Assembly: GCA_003696675.1 (NCBI GenBank)
Contig: RFGH01000116.1
Span: 59,923 to 123,922, forward strand
Source: Planctomycetota bacterium
Lineage (GTDB): Bacteria > Planctomycetota > Phycisphaerae > Phycisphaerales > UBA1924
DNA length: 64,000 bases
Direction of reading: 5' to 3'
Shown: positions 39,613 through 47,602 of the stretch, in pieces
How the letters are laid out: each line of letters opens with the position of its first letter
How positions within the stretch are numbered: the stretch's first letter is position 1
The notes under the pieces: model-generated
The model's database searches: none
The model's input: the letters and a program-made list of their open reading frames with translations, nothing else
Told to the model about the DNA's origin: nothing
Made by a program: the position numbers and the translations under genes

Positions 39613-40269
39613 TTATCCGGCCCGGGCGGCGCTGCCACCCCCGCCGGGTTCTTGCTGATTCGCATCGCCCTCGGGCGACTCTTGCGGAAGATTCTGAGCG
39701 ACCTTCCTGTTGAAACGGTTCATCGCGGCCGTCACGCCCTCGCGGACCACGCACTCGGCTGCGTCGGCCGCCATTGCCGTGCCGGTCCGAACATCGCCCT
39801 GCTCGTCATCGCTGAACCGGGAGAGCACCCAGTCCGCCTTGACCCAGCCGGGCGGCATCGCCCCGACGCCGACGCGGATCCGCGGGTACGGCGAGCCGCC
39901 CAGCGTCCGGTCGATGTCGGCCAGCCCGTTGTGCCCGTTGGCCCCGCCCTTCTCCCGGACGCGGATGTGCCCGACGGGCAGCGCGATCTCGTCCACGATC
40001 ACCAACAGGTCCTCGGCGGGCTCGAGCTTGAAGAACCGCACCGCCTCGCCCACCGATCGCCCCGACAGGTTCATGAAAGTGGTCGGCTTCATCAGCACAA
40101 CCTTCTCCCCGCCGATCGACGCATCAAGCGTCACGGCGTTGAACCGCGCTTTGGGGATCATCCCCGCGGCGTGCCGGCGCGCGAGCTCGTCCACCGCCAG
40201 ATATCCGGCGTTGTGACGCGTGCGCTCGTACTGAGCGCCCGGGTTTCCCAGCCCGACGATGAGCTTCAT
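39613..40269 (-). CDS. pth: Peptidyl-tRNA hydrolase
   Basis: The 218-residue enzyme frees tRNA from drop-off peptidyl-tRNAs. It starts MKLIVGLGNPG and carries the active-site RTRHNAGYLAVDEL histidine near residue 19, KPTTFMNLSGRSVG near 61, and a catalytic aspartate in IVDEIALPVG near 92. A C-terminal extension of about 20 residues is rich in G, P and A. It is placed between rplY and rpsF, a common arrangement. Confidence 0.96.
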   Translation of the reverse strand: MKLIVGLGNPGAQYERTRHNAGYLAVDELARRHAAGMIPKARFNAVTLDASIGGEKVVLMKPTTFMNLSGRSVGEAVRFFKLEPAEDLLVIVDEIALPVGHIRVREKGGANGHNGLADIDRTLGGSPYPRIRVGVGAMPPGWVKADWVLSRFSDDEQGDVRTGTAMAADAAECVVREGVTAAMNRFNRKVAQNLPQESPEGDANQQEPGGGGSAARAG

Positions 40270-40277
40270 GGTGTCGC

Positions 40278-40925
40278 TCAGTCCTCTTCCTTGGCTTCCT
40301 TCTTCTCGCCGATGACCTCGGGCTGCGCCGAGCCATCGACCGCGCCGGCCTCGGCGGTCTCCTCGGCTTGCGTCTTGACGATGACCTGGGCCACCACGGC
40401 ATCGCCGTCGGTCAGCAGCTTCATGGTGCTCACCGGAAGCTCGATGTCCCGGGCATGCAGCACATCGCCCACATCGAGCCCCGAGATGTCGACCTCGATC
40501 ACTTCGGGCAGGTTGGTAACCAGGCAGTTGATGTGCAGCTCGTTGATCGGGTGCATCAGCACGGCGCCGGCCTTCTTGAGACCCTTGGGCTCGCCGACGA
40601 ACTTGAGGTGGGCGTGGGTGTCCACCCGCTCGTTCAGATCCACGCGGGCGAAATCGGCGTGGATGATGTTCGAGCCGAGGTAGTCGTACCCGATGTCCTT
40701 GAGCAGCACGAACTCGGACTTGCCGTTCATGTCAAGCGAAAAGACCTTCTCGCCCTTCTTGATGTGGCTGACCGCCTCGCGGAAGTCCAGGACGATCGGC
40801 TCGGGATCCTGCTTGTGCCCGTAGACGACCGCGGGCAGGCCGCCCGCCTCGCGGATGCGCTTGGCGTAGCGCGAACCGACGCGCTCGCGGGGCTTGGCGC
40901 TCAGGGTGGGTGCGTTCTCGTGCAT
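40278..40925 (-). CDS. rplY: 50S ribosomal protein L25/general stress protein Ctc
   Basis: The 215-residue protein binds 5S rRNA. It is the long Ctc-type form with an N-terminal L25 domain (residues 5-95, with LPAVVYGHKQDPEPI) and a C-terminal beta domain (about 100-190, with VEVDISGLDVGDVLHARD). A charged, alanine-rich tail follows. An AGAGGTATC site precedes the ATG. It lies between prs and pth. Confidence 0.95.
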   Translation of the reverse strand: MHENAPTLSAKPRERVGSRYAKRIREAGGLPAVVYGHKQDPEPIVLDFREAVSHIKKGEKVFSLDMNGKSEFVLLKDIGYDYLGSNIIHADFARVDLNERVDTHAHLKFVGEPKGLKKAGAVLMHPINELHINCLVTNLPEVIEVDISGLDVGDVLHARDIELPVSTMKLLTDGDAVVAQVIVKTQAEETAEAGAVDGSAQPEVIGEKKEAKEED

Positions 40926-40985
40926 GCTTTGATACCTCTTTGAAACGGGTTCTTTGATTCGTGGTTATGGTCGGTGGAATCGCGA

Positions 40986-41975
40986 CTATCTCTTCACGCC
41001 CGCCGTGGAACGGAACAGGGCGCTGATCGAAGTGTTATCGTGGATGCGCCGGATGGCCTCGCCGAGCAGCTCGCCGACCGACAGAACCTTGAGCTTGTCC
41101 TTCAGTGGCTCGCAACGCTCGCCGACCGGGATCGTGTCCGTGATGACCACGCGGGAGATGGGCGATTCGACCAGACGGGGCACGGCCTTGCCCGCCAGCA
41201 CACCGTGGGTCGCGGCGGCGATCACATCGATCGCACCCTCGTCCATCACCAGTCGGGCTGCCTCGCACACCGTGCCGGCGGTCGAGATCATGTCGTCGAA
41301 CATCAGCACCCGCTTGCCGGCCACATTGCCGATCAGGTTGCCGACATCGACTTCCGTGCCGGAAAGCCGACGCTTGTTGATGATCGCCAAGTCCGCGTCC
41401 AACAGATTGGCCATCGACTCAGCCACCTTCACATTGCCCACATCCGGCGACACCAGGCACAGATCACCCAGATCCTCGCGCATCTGTTGGAAGTAGTTGA
41501 AGAACACCGGCGTGGCGCTCAGGTGATCGACAGGAAGATCGAAGAAGCCCTGGATCTGGGCGGCGTGCAGGTCGATCGCGAGCACGCGGTCAGCGCGGGC
41601 CGCCGTAATCAGGTTCGCGACCAGCTTGGCCGTGATCGGCACACGCCCCTCGTCCTTGCGATCCTGCCGCCCGTAGCCGAAGTACGGCATCACCAGCGTG
41701 ATGCGGGCGGCGCTGGCGCGACGCAGGCAATCGCAGAAAACGAGCAGCTCCATCAGGTTGTCGTTCACCGGCTCGCAGGTGGACAGAATCACGAAGCAAT
41801 CGCGTCCACGCACATCATCGTCGAGCTTGGTGATCACCTCGCCATCCGGGAACAGGCTGGTCCTCGCCCCCCCCAGCGGGATATTCAGATGATCGCACAC
41901 TCGCTGGGCGAGGTGCTTGCTGTTCCGCCCGGAAAAGACCTTGAGGTCGCCGTATCCGCTGGTTCCAGTGCTCAT
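40986..41975 (-). CDS. prs: Ribose-phosphate pyrophosphokinase
   Basis: The 329-residue enzyme makes PRPP from ribose 5-phosphate and ATP. It has FSGRNSKHLAQRVCDHL near the N-terminus, the metal/ATP site DRVLAIDLHAAQIQGFFD near residue 133 and the PRPP-binding MFDDMISTAGT near 233. The start overlaps the stop of the GlmU-like gene as ATGA, so translation is probably coupled. Length is standard. Confidence 0.97.
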   Translation of the reverse strand: MSTGTSGYGDLKVFSGRNSKHLAQRVCDHLNIPLGGARTSLFPDGEVITKLDDDVRGRDCFVILSTCEPVNDNLMELLVFCDCLRRASAARITLVMPYFGYGRQDRKDEGRVPITAKLVANLITAARADRVLAIDLHAAQIQGFFDLPVDHLSATPVFFNYFQQMREDLGDLCLVSPDVGNVKVAESMANLLDADLAIINKRRLSGTEVDVGNLIGNVAGKRVLMFDDMISTAGTVCEAARLVMDEGAIDVIAAATHGVLAGKAVPRLVESPISRVVITDTIPVGERCEPLKDKLKVLSVGELLGEAIRRIHDNTSISALFRSTAGVKR

Positions 41976-42769
41976 CGTGCGCCCTCCAGCCTGGTGCCCT
42001 GCGCCTTCCGGGCACGGAATATGCGATCGACCTCCGCCAAATGCTCGAGCGTGTTGATGCTCAGGATGTCCTCGGGCGGCACCGCGTCGATCACCTCAAC
42101 GGTCTTGCCCTCATCCAGAAGCAACTCGAACACATCGGTGATGTAATACTCGCCGGTCAGTTCATTGCGTCGGACGCGCCTGAGCGCACCGAAGAGTGCA
42201 CCCGCGTCCAGGCAGTAGTAGCTGGGATTGACCTCGTTGATCCTGAGCTGCTCGGGCGACGCGTTCTTCTGCTCGACGATCCGCTCGAACGCACCGGACG
42301 CGTCCCGCACGATCCGCCCGTACCCCTGCGGATCGTCGATCACACTGGTCGCCAGCGTCGCCGACGCGCCGCTGGCGCGGTGCCGTTCGAGCACGGTCCG
42401 CAGGGTCTGCGACCGGATCAAAGGACCGTCACCGCAGAGCACGAACAGGTCCGTCCCGTCCCGCATCGACTCCGGGAACGCGCGCTCGGCCGACATCACC
42501 GCGTGCCCGGTGCCGAGCTGCTCTTCCTGCACCACGAACTCGACCTGATCGCCGTACTCGCCCAACGCGTCACGGACGAGCTCTTGCTTGTACCCCACTA
42601 CCACCACGATCCGCTGGCACCCCGCTTCGAGACAGGCATCGACCACCGCGCAGACCATCGGACGACCGCCGACCGGATGGCAGACCTTGGGCAGATCGCT
42701 CTGCATGCGCGTGCCCTTGCCTGCCGCGAGAAGAAGTGCCTGAGGCGGATTGTGCTTGGAATCCGGCAT
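41972..42769 (-). CDS. GlmU-like nucleotidyltransferase lacking the acetyltransferase domain
   Basis: The 265-residue protein matches the uridylyltransferase half of GlmU: LLLAAGKGTRMQSDLPKVCH near residue 12, QLGTGHAVM near 84, FVLCGDGPLI near 109 and NEVNPSYYCLD near 178. It should form UDP-GlcNAc or a related sugar nucleotide. The left-handed beta-helix acetyltransferase domain, about 200 residues in bifunctional GlmU, is absent, and the stop overlaps prs, so this is not a window truncation. A separate acetyltransferase must act elsewhere if it makes UDP-GlcNAc. Confidence 0.88.
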   Translation of the reverse strand: MPDSKHNPPQALLLAAGKGTRMQSDLPKVCHPVGGRPMVCAVVDACLEAGCQRIVVVVGYKQELVRDALGEYGDQVEFVVQEEQLGTGHAVMSAERAFPESMRDGTDLFVLCGDGPLIRSQTLRTVLERHRASGASATLATSVIDDPQGYGRIVRDASGAFERIVEQKNASPEQLRINEVNPSYYCLDAGALFGALRRVRRNELTGEYYITDVFELLLDEGKTVEVIDAVPPEDILSINTLEHLAEVDRIFRARKAQGTRLEGAR

Positions 42770-42796
42770 GCTCTTGCCGGCATCGGAAAGCCCGAA

Positions 42797-42867
42797 CTAC
42801 CCCGCCTGGATTCGAACCAGGGCTAGATGGACCAAAACCACCTGTGCTGCCGCTACACCACGGGGTA
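42797..42867 (-). tRNA. tRNA-Gln (UUG)
   Basis: The minus strand folds as a 71-base cloverleaf: acceptor TACCCCG with CGGGGTA, a D-arm GTGT...GCAC, anticodon loop TTTTGGT giving UUG, and a T-arm with GGTTCGAATCC. Discriminator is G. CCA is not encoded. It lies directly upstream of the GlmU-like gene. Confidence 0.95.
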
Positions 42868-43260
42868 TGAAAGTCGATGTGGGAATGGGCTCCCGCCGCC
42901 GTCCTCCGCGCTTTGGGGAACCTGATGCGTTCCCTCAGTCTCCGATCCGCTCCGTCGCGGGCCGGACACGCTGCGCGAGCCAGACCGCGGCACAGTTCGT
43001 CCCCTGCGACCAGAACCTCTGGCAGCAATGGACTTGGAGCTGGCCCCCCGCCGGCCGCACGGGTCGGAACCCATGAAGCGGGGATCCATGGACGCGCCTC
43101 GGCGGGGTCGACCCGCGTCCGTCACGCCCGGCTCCGCAAGGGTAAATCCTAGGCCCTCCCCCCCTCCCGTCAACGCGAGCCACCCGATGGTTCATCGTTG
43201 AATACTGTCCGATAACATATCTCTCATGCCCGATCGGCGATTCGTGCGCCCGAACCACTG
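42868..43260. other. Intergenic region, no gene recognised
   Basis: The 393 bases between tRNA-Gln and the dockerin-tailed gene have no convincing coding frame, repeat or RNA motif. A relatively AT-rich patch at about 43195-43235 may hold the promoter of the plus-strand gene, but no good -35/-10 pair stands out. Confidence 0.4.
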
Positions 43261-44612
43261 GTGATTAGCGTTCCGTTCCGACTTAGGGCAGCCCGATCAG
43301 GGTGGCCCCCCATAAACCCCCGCACCGCCGTCCTCGCCGCCTTGGCACTGACCTTCCTCGCCGTGACGCTGGGGTGCCGCTCTGCGACGCGGTCGACCCG
43401 GTCGAACTCATCTCCCCGAGTGCGGGGGGATACGCCCGCGCCGGATTCAGTGTTGCGGCCGCCGGCGATATCGCCGTGGTCGGCGCGTACGGCGACGAGA
43501 CACAGGTGATCGGCGGAGGGTCGGTGACGGTGTACAGACGGCTCGAGGGCGACTGGACCGAAGAGATCCAACTGCTTCCCCCCGTGCCCCATGTGGGCGA
43601 CTGGTTTGGCTACAGCGTCGCAACCGATGGGGCGCGGATCGTGGTTGGCGTGCCTTACGGGGCGGCGCAGGGCGTCTCGCGGGCGGGGCATGCCCTCGTG
43701 TATGTTCACGACACGTCGCTCGGATGGCAGCTCGAAGCGGAACTCTCCAACCCGGTCTTTCAGGACCGCTTCGGTTCGAGCGTTGACATCGACGGAGACC
43801 GGATCATCGTGGACGCACCCGGGCGAGACTTCATCGCCGAAGATGCGGGCGGAGCCGACATCTTCGTCCGCCGGGACGGCGTGTGGCAGTACGAGCGCGA
43901 CGTGATCCTGAACTCGCTCGTTGCATTCTCGAACGCTGGCCAGAGTGTCGCCATCGACCTGCCCCACGCCCTGGTCGGGGCCCCTCGCGACCACGCCTTG
44001 GACGGGACCCCGCTCGGCGGGGCGGTGTACGCGATCGAGTTGAGCGAGACAGGCTGGAGCAACCCGGTTCAACTCGATGCGATCGATCCCTTTGCCAATG
44101 GCGGATTCGGAGGGAGCATCGCCCTCGACGGCGCCCGCGCGGTCGTCGGTTCGCCCGACGCGCCCTGGAGTGTGTTCAACAGCGCCGGCTTCGCCACCGC
44201 CTTCGAGTTCGACAACGGTGTGTGGCAGCAGACTCAGCGGCTGTTCCCGCCTTTCGGGCCGTGGGATACGGACCGGTTCGGCGACGCCGTCGATGTTCGC
44301 GCCCGACAACCTCCAGACCCGCAGCTTTTTTGGCACCGCGGTTGGCGTCTCAGAGCACGCCGTGATCATCGGTGCGGACAGCATCGATGGCCCGGCACCA
44401 ACGCGGGGTCCGCGTTCCTGTACGCGGCCGCCTGCCCGTGCCCGGCCGATCTGGCGGACCCCGCCGGCACCCTGAACTTCTTCGACATCGTGGCCTTCAT
44501 CGACCTGTACAACTCGGGCGACCCGGGGGCCGACCTCGCCGAGCCGTTCGGGTCGCTCAACTTCTTCGATGTCGCGGCGTATGTCGACCTCTACAACGCC
44601 GGCTGCCCCTGA
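43261..44612 (+). pseudogene. FG-GAP-repeat-like surface protein with dockerin-like tail, frameshifted
   Basis: A GTG at 43261 opens a signal peptide (TAVLAALALTFLAVTLG), but the mature protein continues in another frame from PLCDAVDPVELISPSAGGY. Joining them needs one extra G at the run 43371-43374. Inside, one extra C (44302-44304) shifts reading to DNLQTRSFFGTAVGV and one missing C (44391-44393) restores PGTNAGSAFLY. Repeats of the type AGDIAVVGAYGDE, SVATDGARIVVGVP and SIALDGARAVVGSP recur about every 45-60 residues, as in beta-propeller FG-GAP proteins. The tail has two LNFFD units (LNFFDIVAFIDLYN and LNFFDVAAYVDLYN) ending in GCP. Without the shifts it would be an exported protein of about 450 residues. 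Confidence 0.75.
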
Positions 44613-44729
44613 ACGCAGATACTTCGGCGACGCCCGCAACCGGTGGGCAATTCGCCCGAATGGACTGGGCCGCACTCGCGGTGACGCACGGGCCGCCGAG
44701 GTCCGAGAACCATATTGGAAGGATCTGCC

Positions 44730-46529
44730 ATGGCGACTCCCCGCCCCGCCGTCTCCGCGCTGCTCGCCGCGTGCGCGGCCGCTCTCGCGCTGACCGGGTG
44801 TTCAACGTCCCCCTCCCCGATGGCGGCCACCCCCGTCGGTCCGGACGCCACCTGGACCCGACCCGGCCGCCCGGCCGATATGCTGCCCCAGCCCCTTCCG
44901 ATCGTCGACGGGCGGGCCGCACGCTGGGAGACCGTCGAACCGGTCGTGATGGACACCCGGGACTTCCCGGTGCAGGTCCAGTTCTCCGACCCGTGGGACG
45001 GGCCGATCGGGACCAACAAGGACCACCTTCCCGCCCACAGCCGCGACAAGTCGTTGCTGACCCGGGACATCCCGGCCCTGCCCGAGGGCGTGACGGGCGG
45101 GGACCCGCGTACAACGGGCACCGGCATCGGCTTCGAAGCCATCGCCCAGACCCCGTGGAGCCCGCCGGACCCCACGCTCGCCGTCGGGCCGAGCCACATC
45201 GTCGAAACCGTCAATCAGGCGATCGCGTGGTATCGGCGTGACGGAACGCTCGAGTTCTCAGCCCCGCTCGGCTCCCCCGGCTCGCCGGGATTCTTCGAGG
45301 GCCAGGGCGCCGGCAACTTCACGTTCGATCCCAAGTGCTTCTACGACCATGAGACCGGTCGATTCGTCGTCACGGTGCTGGAGGTCTACGGCAGCACGGA
45401 GGCGTACATCGACATCGCGGTCTCGGACGACTCCGACCCCAACGGCGTCTGGTATAAGTACCGCACCTGGGCCGTGATCCAGATCGGCGGCGCGACCTAC
45501 TGGGTCGACTACCCCGGCTTCGGCTTCGACCAGCAGGCGTACTACGTCACGGGCAACCTGTTCCAGCTGGCGGGCAGCGGGCCGGGCTTCGGCGGGCCGC
45601 TGATCCGCATCTTCGACAAGACACCGCTGCTGTCCGGCCAACCCGCGACGTTCTTCGATTTCGTCGCCGGCGCGGACGGATCGATGCAGGCCGCGACCAT
45701 GCACGGCGACTCACAGGTGCCCTACTTTGTGACGCGGTCGGCCAGCAACGCGCTGCGCATCTGGACCGTCACCGATCCGGTCTCTCCAAGCCCGAGCCTC
45801 GGCTCGATCGAGGTGACCGGGCTGGCCTCGGCCAACTCGCCGAGCAGCGACGCGCCCAACCTGGGTGGCGGCACGCTCGACACGCTCGACGGGCGGCTCA
45901 TGAATGTGCACTGGCGTGACGGGAACCTCTACACCGCGCACGCGATCAACGCGGCCGACAACACGACCCGTGCGCGCTGGTATCACATCGCGACCAACGG
46001 CTGGCCGTTCGGGCCCGCGCCCACCCTGGTGCAGCAGGGCAACATCGATCTGCCGGGCGTGCATTACTTCTTCCCGGCGATCGCGTCCGACAAGTTCGGG
46101 CGGGTCGGCATGGTGATGGCCCGCTCCAGCGCCAGTGAACGCGCCAGCGTGTACGTCAGCGGGCGATCCCCGACCGACCCCCTCGGGCAGATGTCCGAGC
46201 CGGTCCAGCTGGCCATCGGCAACGCCGGGGCCAACGGCCGCTGGGGCGACTACTTCGACATCGCCCTGGACCCCAACGACGACCGCACCTTCTGGGTCGT
46301 CGGCCAGTACGCCCGCCCCTTCGGCTGGCAGACCTGGATCGGCGGCTTCCTGGCCGGCTGCGCCGGCGATGAGAACGGCGACGGCGTGCTGAACTTCTTC
46401 GATGTCGCCGAGTACATCGGAAAGTACTCGCAGGGCAACCCCGCCGCCGACCTGGCGCCGCCCTTCGGCACGCTCGACTTCTTCGATGTGGTCTCGTACA
46501 TCGACCGCTACAACCAGGGATGTCCCTGA
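44730..46529 (+). CDS. Lipoprotein with dockerin-like C-terminal tail
   Basis: The 599-residue product starts at MATPRPAVSA after a GGAAGGA site. A signal peptide ends at the lipobox LALTGC. The middle (about residues 130-530) looks like repeated beta blades with PPDPTLAVGPSHIVETVN and DIAVSDDSDPNGVW, probably a propeller; no catalytic motif was recognised. The last 60 residues hold GDENGDGVLNFFDVAEYI and LDFFDVVSYIDRYNQGCP, two dockerin-like loops rich in D, N and G, as in the gene just upstream. Such GC-type dockerin tails are known from Phycisphaerae proteins; their partner is not known. It is intact, in contrast to its neighbour. Confidence 0.8.
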   Translation: MATPRPAVSALLAACAAALALTGCSTSPSPMAATPVGPDATWTRPGRPADMLPQPLPIVDGRAARWETVEPVVMDTRDFPVQVQFSDPWDGPIGTNKDHLPAHSRDKSLLTRDIPALPEGVTGGDPRTTGTGIGFEAIAQTPWSPPDPTLAVGPSHIVETVNQAIAWYRRDGTLEFSAPLGSPGSPGFFEGQGAGNFTFDPKCFYDHETGRFVVTVLEVYGSTEAYIDIAVSDDSDPNGVWYKYRTWAVIQIGGATYWVDYPGFGFDQQAYYVTGNLFQLAGSGPGFGGPLIRIFDKTPLLSGQPATFFDFVAGADGSMQAATMHGDSQVPYFVTRSASNALRIWTVTDPVSPSPSLGSIEVTGLASANSPSSDAPNLGGGTLDTLDGRLMNVHWRDGNLYTAHAINAADNTTRARWYHIATNGWPFGPAPTLVQQGNIDLPGVHYFFPAIASDKFGRVGMVMARSSASERASVYVSGRSPTDPLGQMSEPVQLAIGNAGANGRWGDYFDIALDPNDDRTFWVVGQYARPFGWQTWIGGFLAGCAGDENGDGVLNFFDVAEYIGKYSQGNPAADLAPPFGTLDFFDVVSYIDRYNQGCP

Positions 46530-46540
46530 TGCTTGGGCAG

Positions 46541-47602
46541 TCAGTCTGAATCGTTTTCGGGAGCGTTGGAAGCGGGTCCGGCCCCCTCCATCGCATCCCG
46601 CCCAATCAGGTCATAGCAGGTCGCCAGCAGGCCGACCAGCGGGAACCAACCCTCGGGGAACGGGCTGGAACCGAGCCGGCGAAGCAGCACACAACTGACA
46701 GGCGGCGGCTCGATCGGCGTATCCAGCAGATCCATCTCCGAGCCGATCTCCCAGAAGTTCGCGACCGAATCCTCGAGCGGCGCGCTGCCCGCATCGGTGA
46801 CACCCGGCACGTGCGGCAGCAGCACCGGGGACGGTCCGACCACGGACGCACCGGCCACGCGGCGTTGACGCAGCCCCTCGACCAGATCATCGACCGGCAT
46901 GCCTCGCAGCCCGAAGATCAGCATGGGGTCCTCGCCCAGCCGCTCGGCCAGCAAGGCGGTCAGGCAGACCGCGTGCTTGCACCAGGGCGATTTCTCGCTC
47001 CAGTCCGAGCACGAGCACTTCGGCCGCAGATCGCCCTTGTCGGTGGGCACCAGCTTGAGGCCAAGGGGCGCGAAGACATCCTCGATGTTGCTGGGCAGCT
47101 CGCCGGCGAGCAGCTTGGCCGCGTAGCGGACCTGCTCACCCATGGTGCCGATGACCTGCTCCTGCTCGCCCGGCTCGAAGGTGTCTAGTGCAAGCTCGGT
47201 GCGGTACGGCTTGTCGCTGCGGCCCTGGATCACGGCCTCGCACAGCGTGCCCTCGATGGTCAGCCGCTTGGTCTGGCCCTGGCGGGCGTAGTCGAGACCC
47301 TCGCGGAACGCTTCGCCGTCCGCGGCCTGCTCGGCTACACGGATCACACGCTGGGTCACCCAACTCTTGGGCACCTCGCCCTCTTTGACTTTGTACTTGA
47401 CCCCGCCACGCACTCGGCGTGGGTTAACCAGTTGCTTCTTGGTCGAACGGAAGGACGCGATCTGCGGCCGCTGGCGCGTCGGCACCGTCGGGATCACGCC
47501 GCTGAGCTGCGGCCTAGCCACCACCTTGACGGTGCGATCCTTCGCCGGGGGCGGCGGGGGCGACGGCTCGGTTTTCTTGCTCGCCTTCTTCGCCACGCTC
47601 AC
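46541..47602 (-). CDS. SWIM zinc-finger protein
   Basis: The 353-residue product has a proline-rich, basic N-terminus and a SWIM zinc finger near residues 194-210, with CSCSDWSEKSPWCKHAVCL giving the CxC and CxH ligands. SWIM domains bind DNA or proteins. It starts with GTG at 47602, overlapping the SNF2 stop as GTGA, so both are translated together. SWIM/SNF2 gene pairs are widespread in bacteria, and the SWIM protein probably acts with the helicase-like motor. No nuclease or methylase is adjacent. Confidence 0.88.
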   Translation of the reverse strand: MSVAKKASKKTEPSPPPPPAKDRTVKVVARPQLSGVIPTVPTRQRPQIASFRSTKKQLVNPRRVRGGVKYKVKEGEVPKSWVTQRVIRVAEQAADGEAFREGLDYARQGQTKRLTIEGTLCEAVIQGRSDKPYRTELALDTFEPGEQEQVIGTMGEQVRYAAKLLAGELPSNIEDVFAPLGLKLVPTDKGDLRPKCSCSDWSEKSPWCKHAVCLTALLAERLGEDPMLIFGLRGMPVDDLVEGLRQRRVAGASVVGPSPVLLPHVPGVTDAGSAPLEDSVANFWEIGSEMDLLDTPIEPPPVSCVLLRRLGSSPFPEGWFPLVGLLATCYDLIGRDAMEGAGPASNAPENDSD

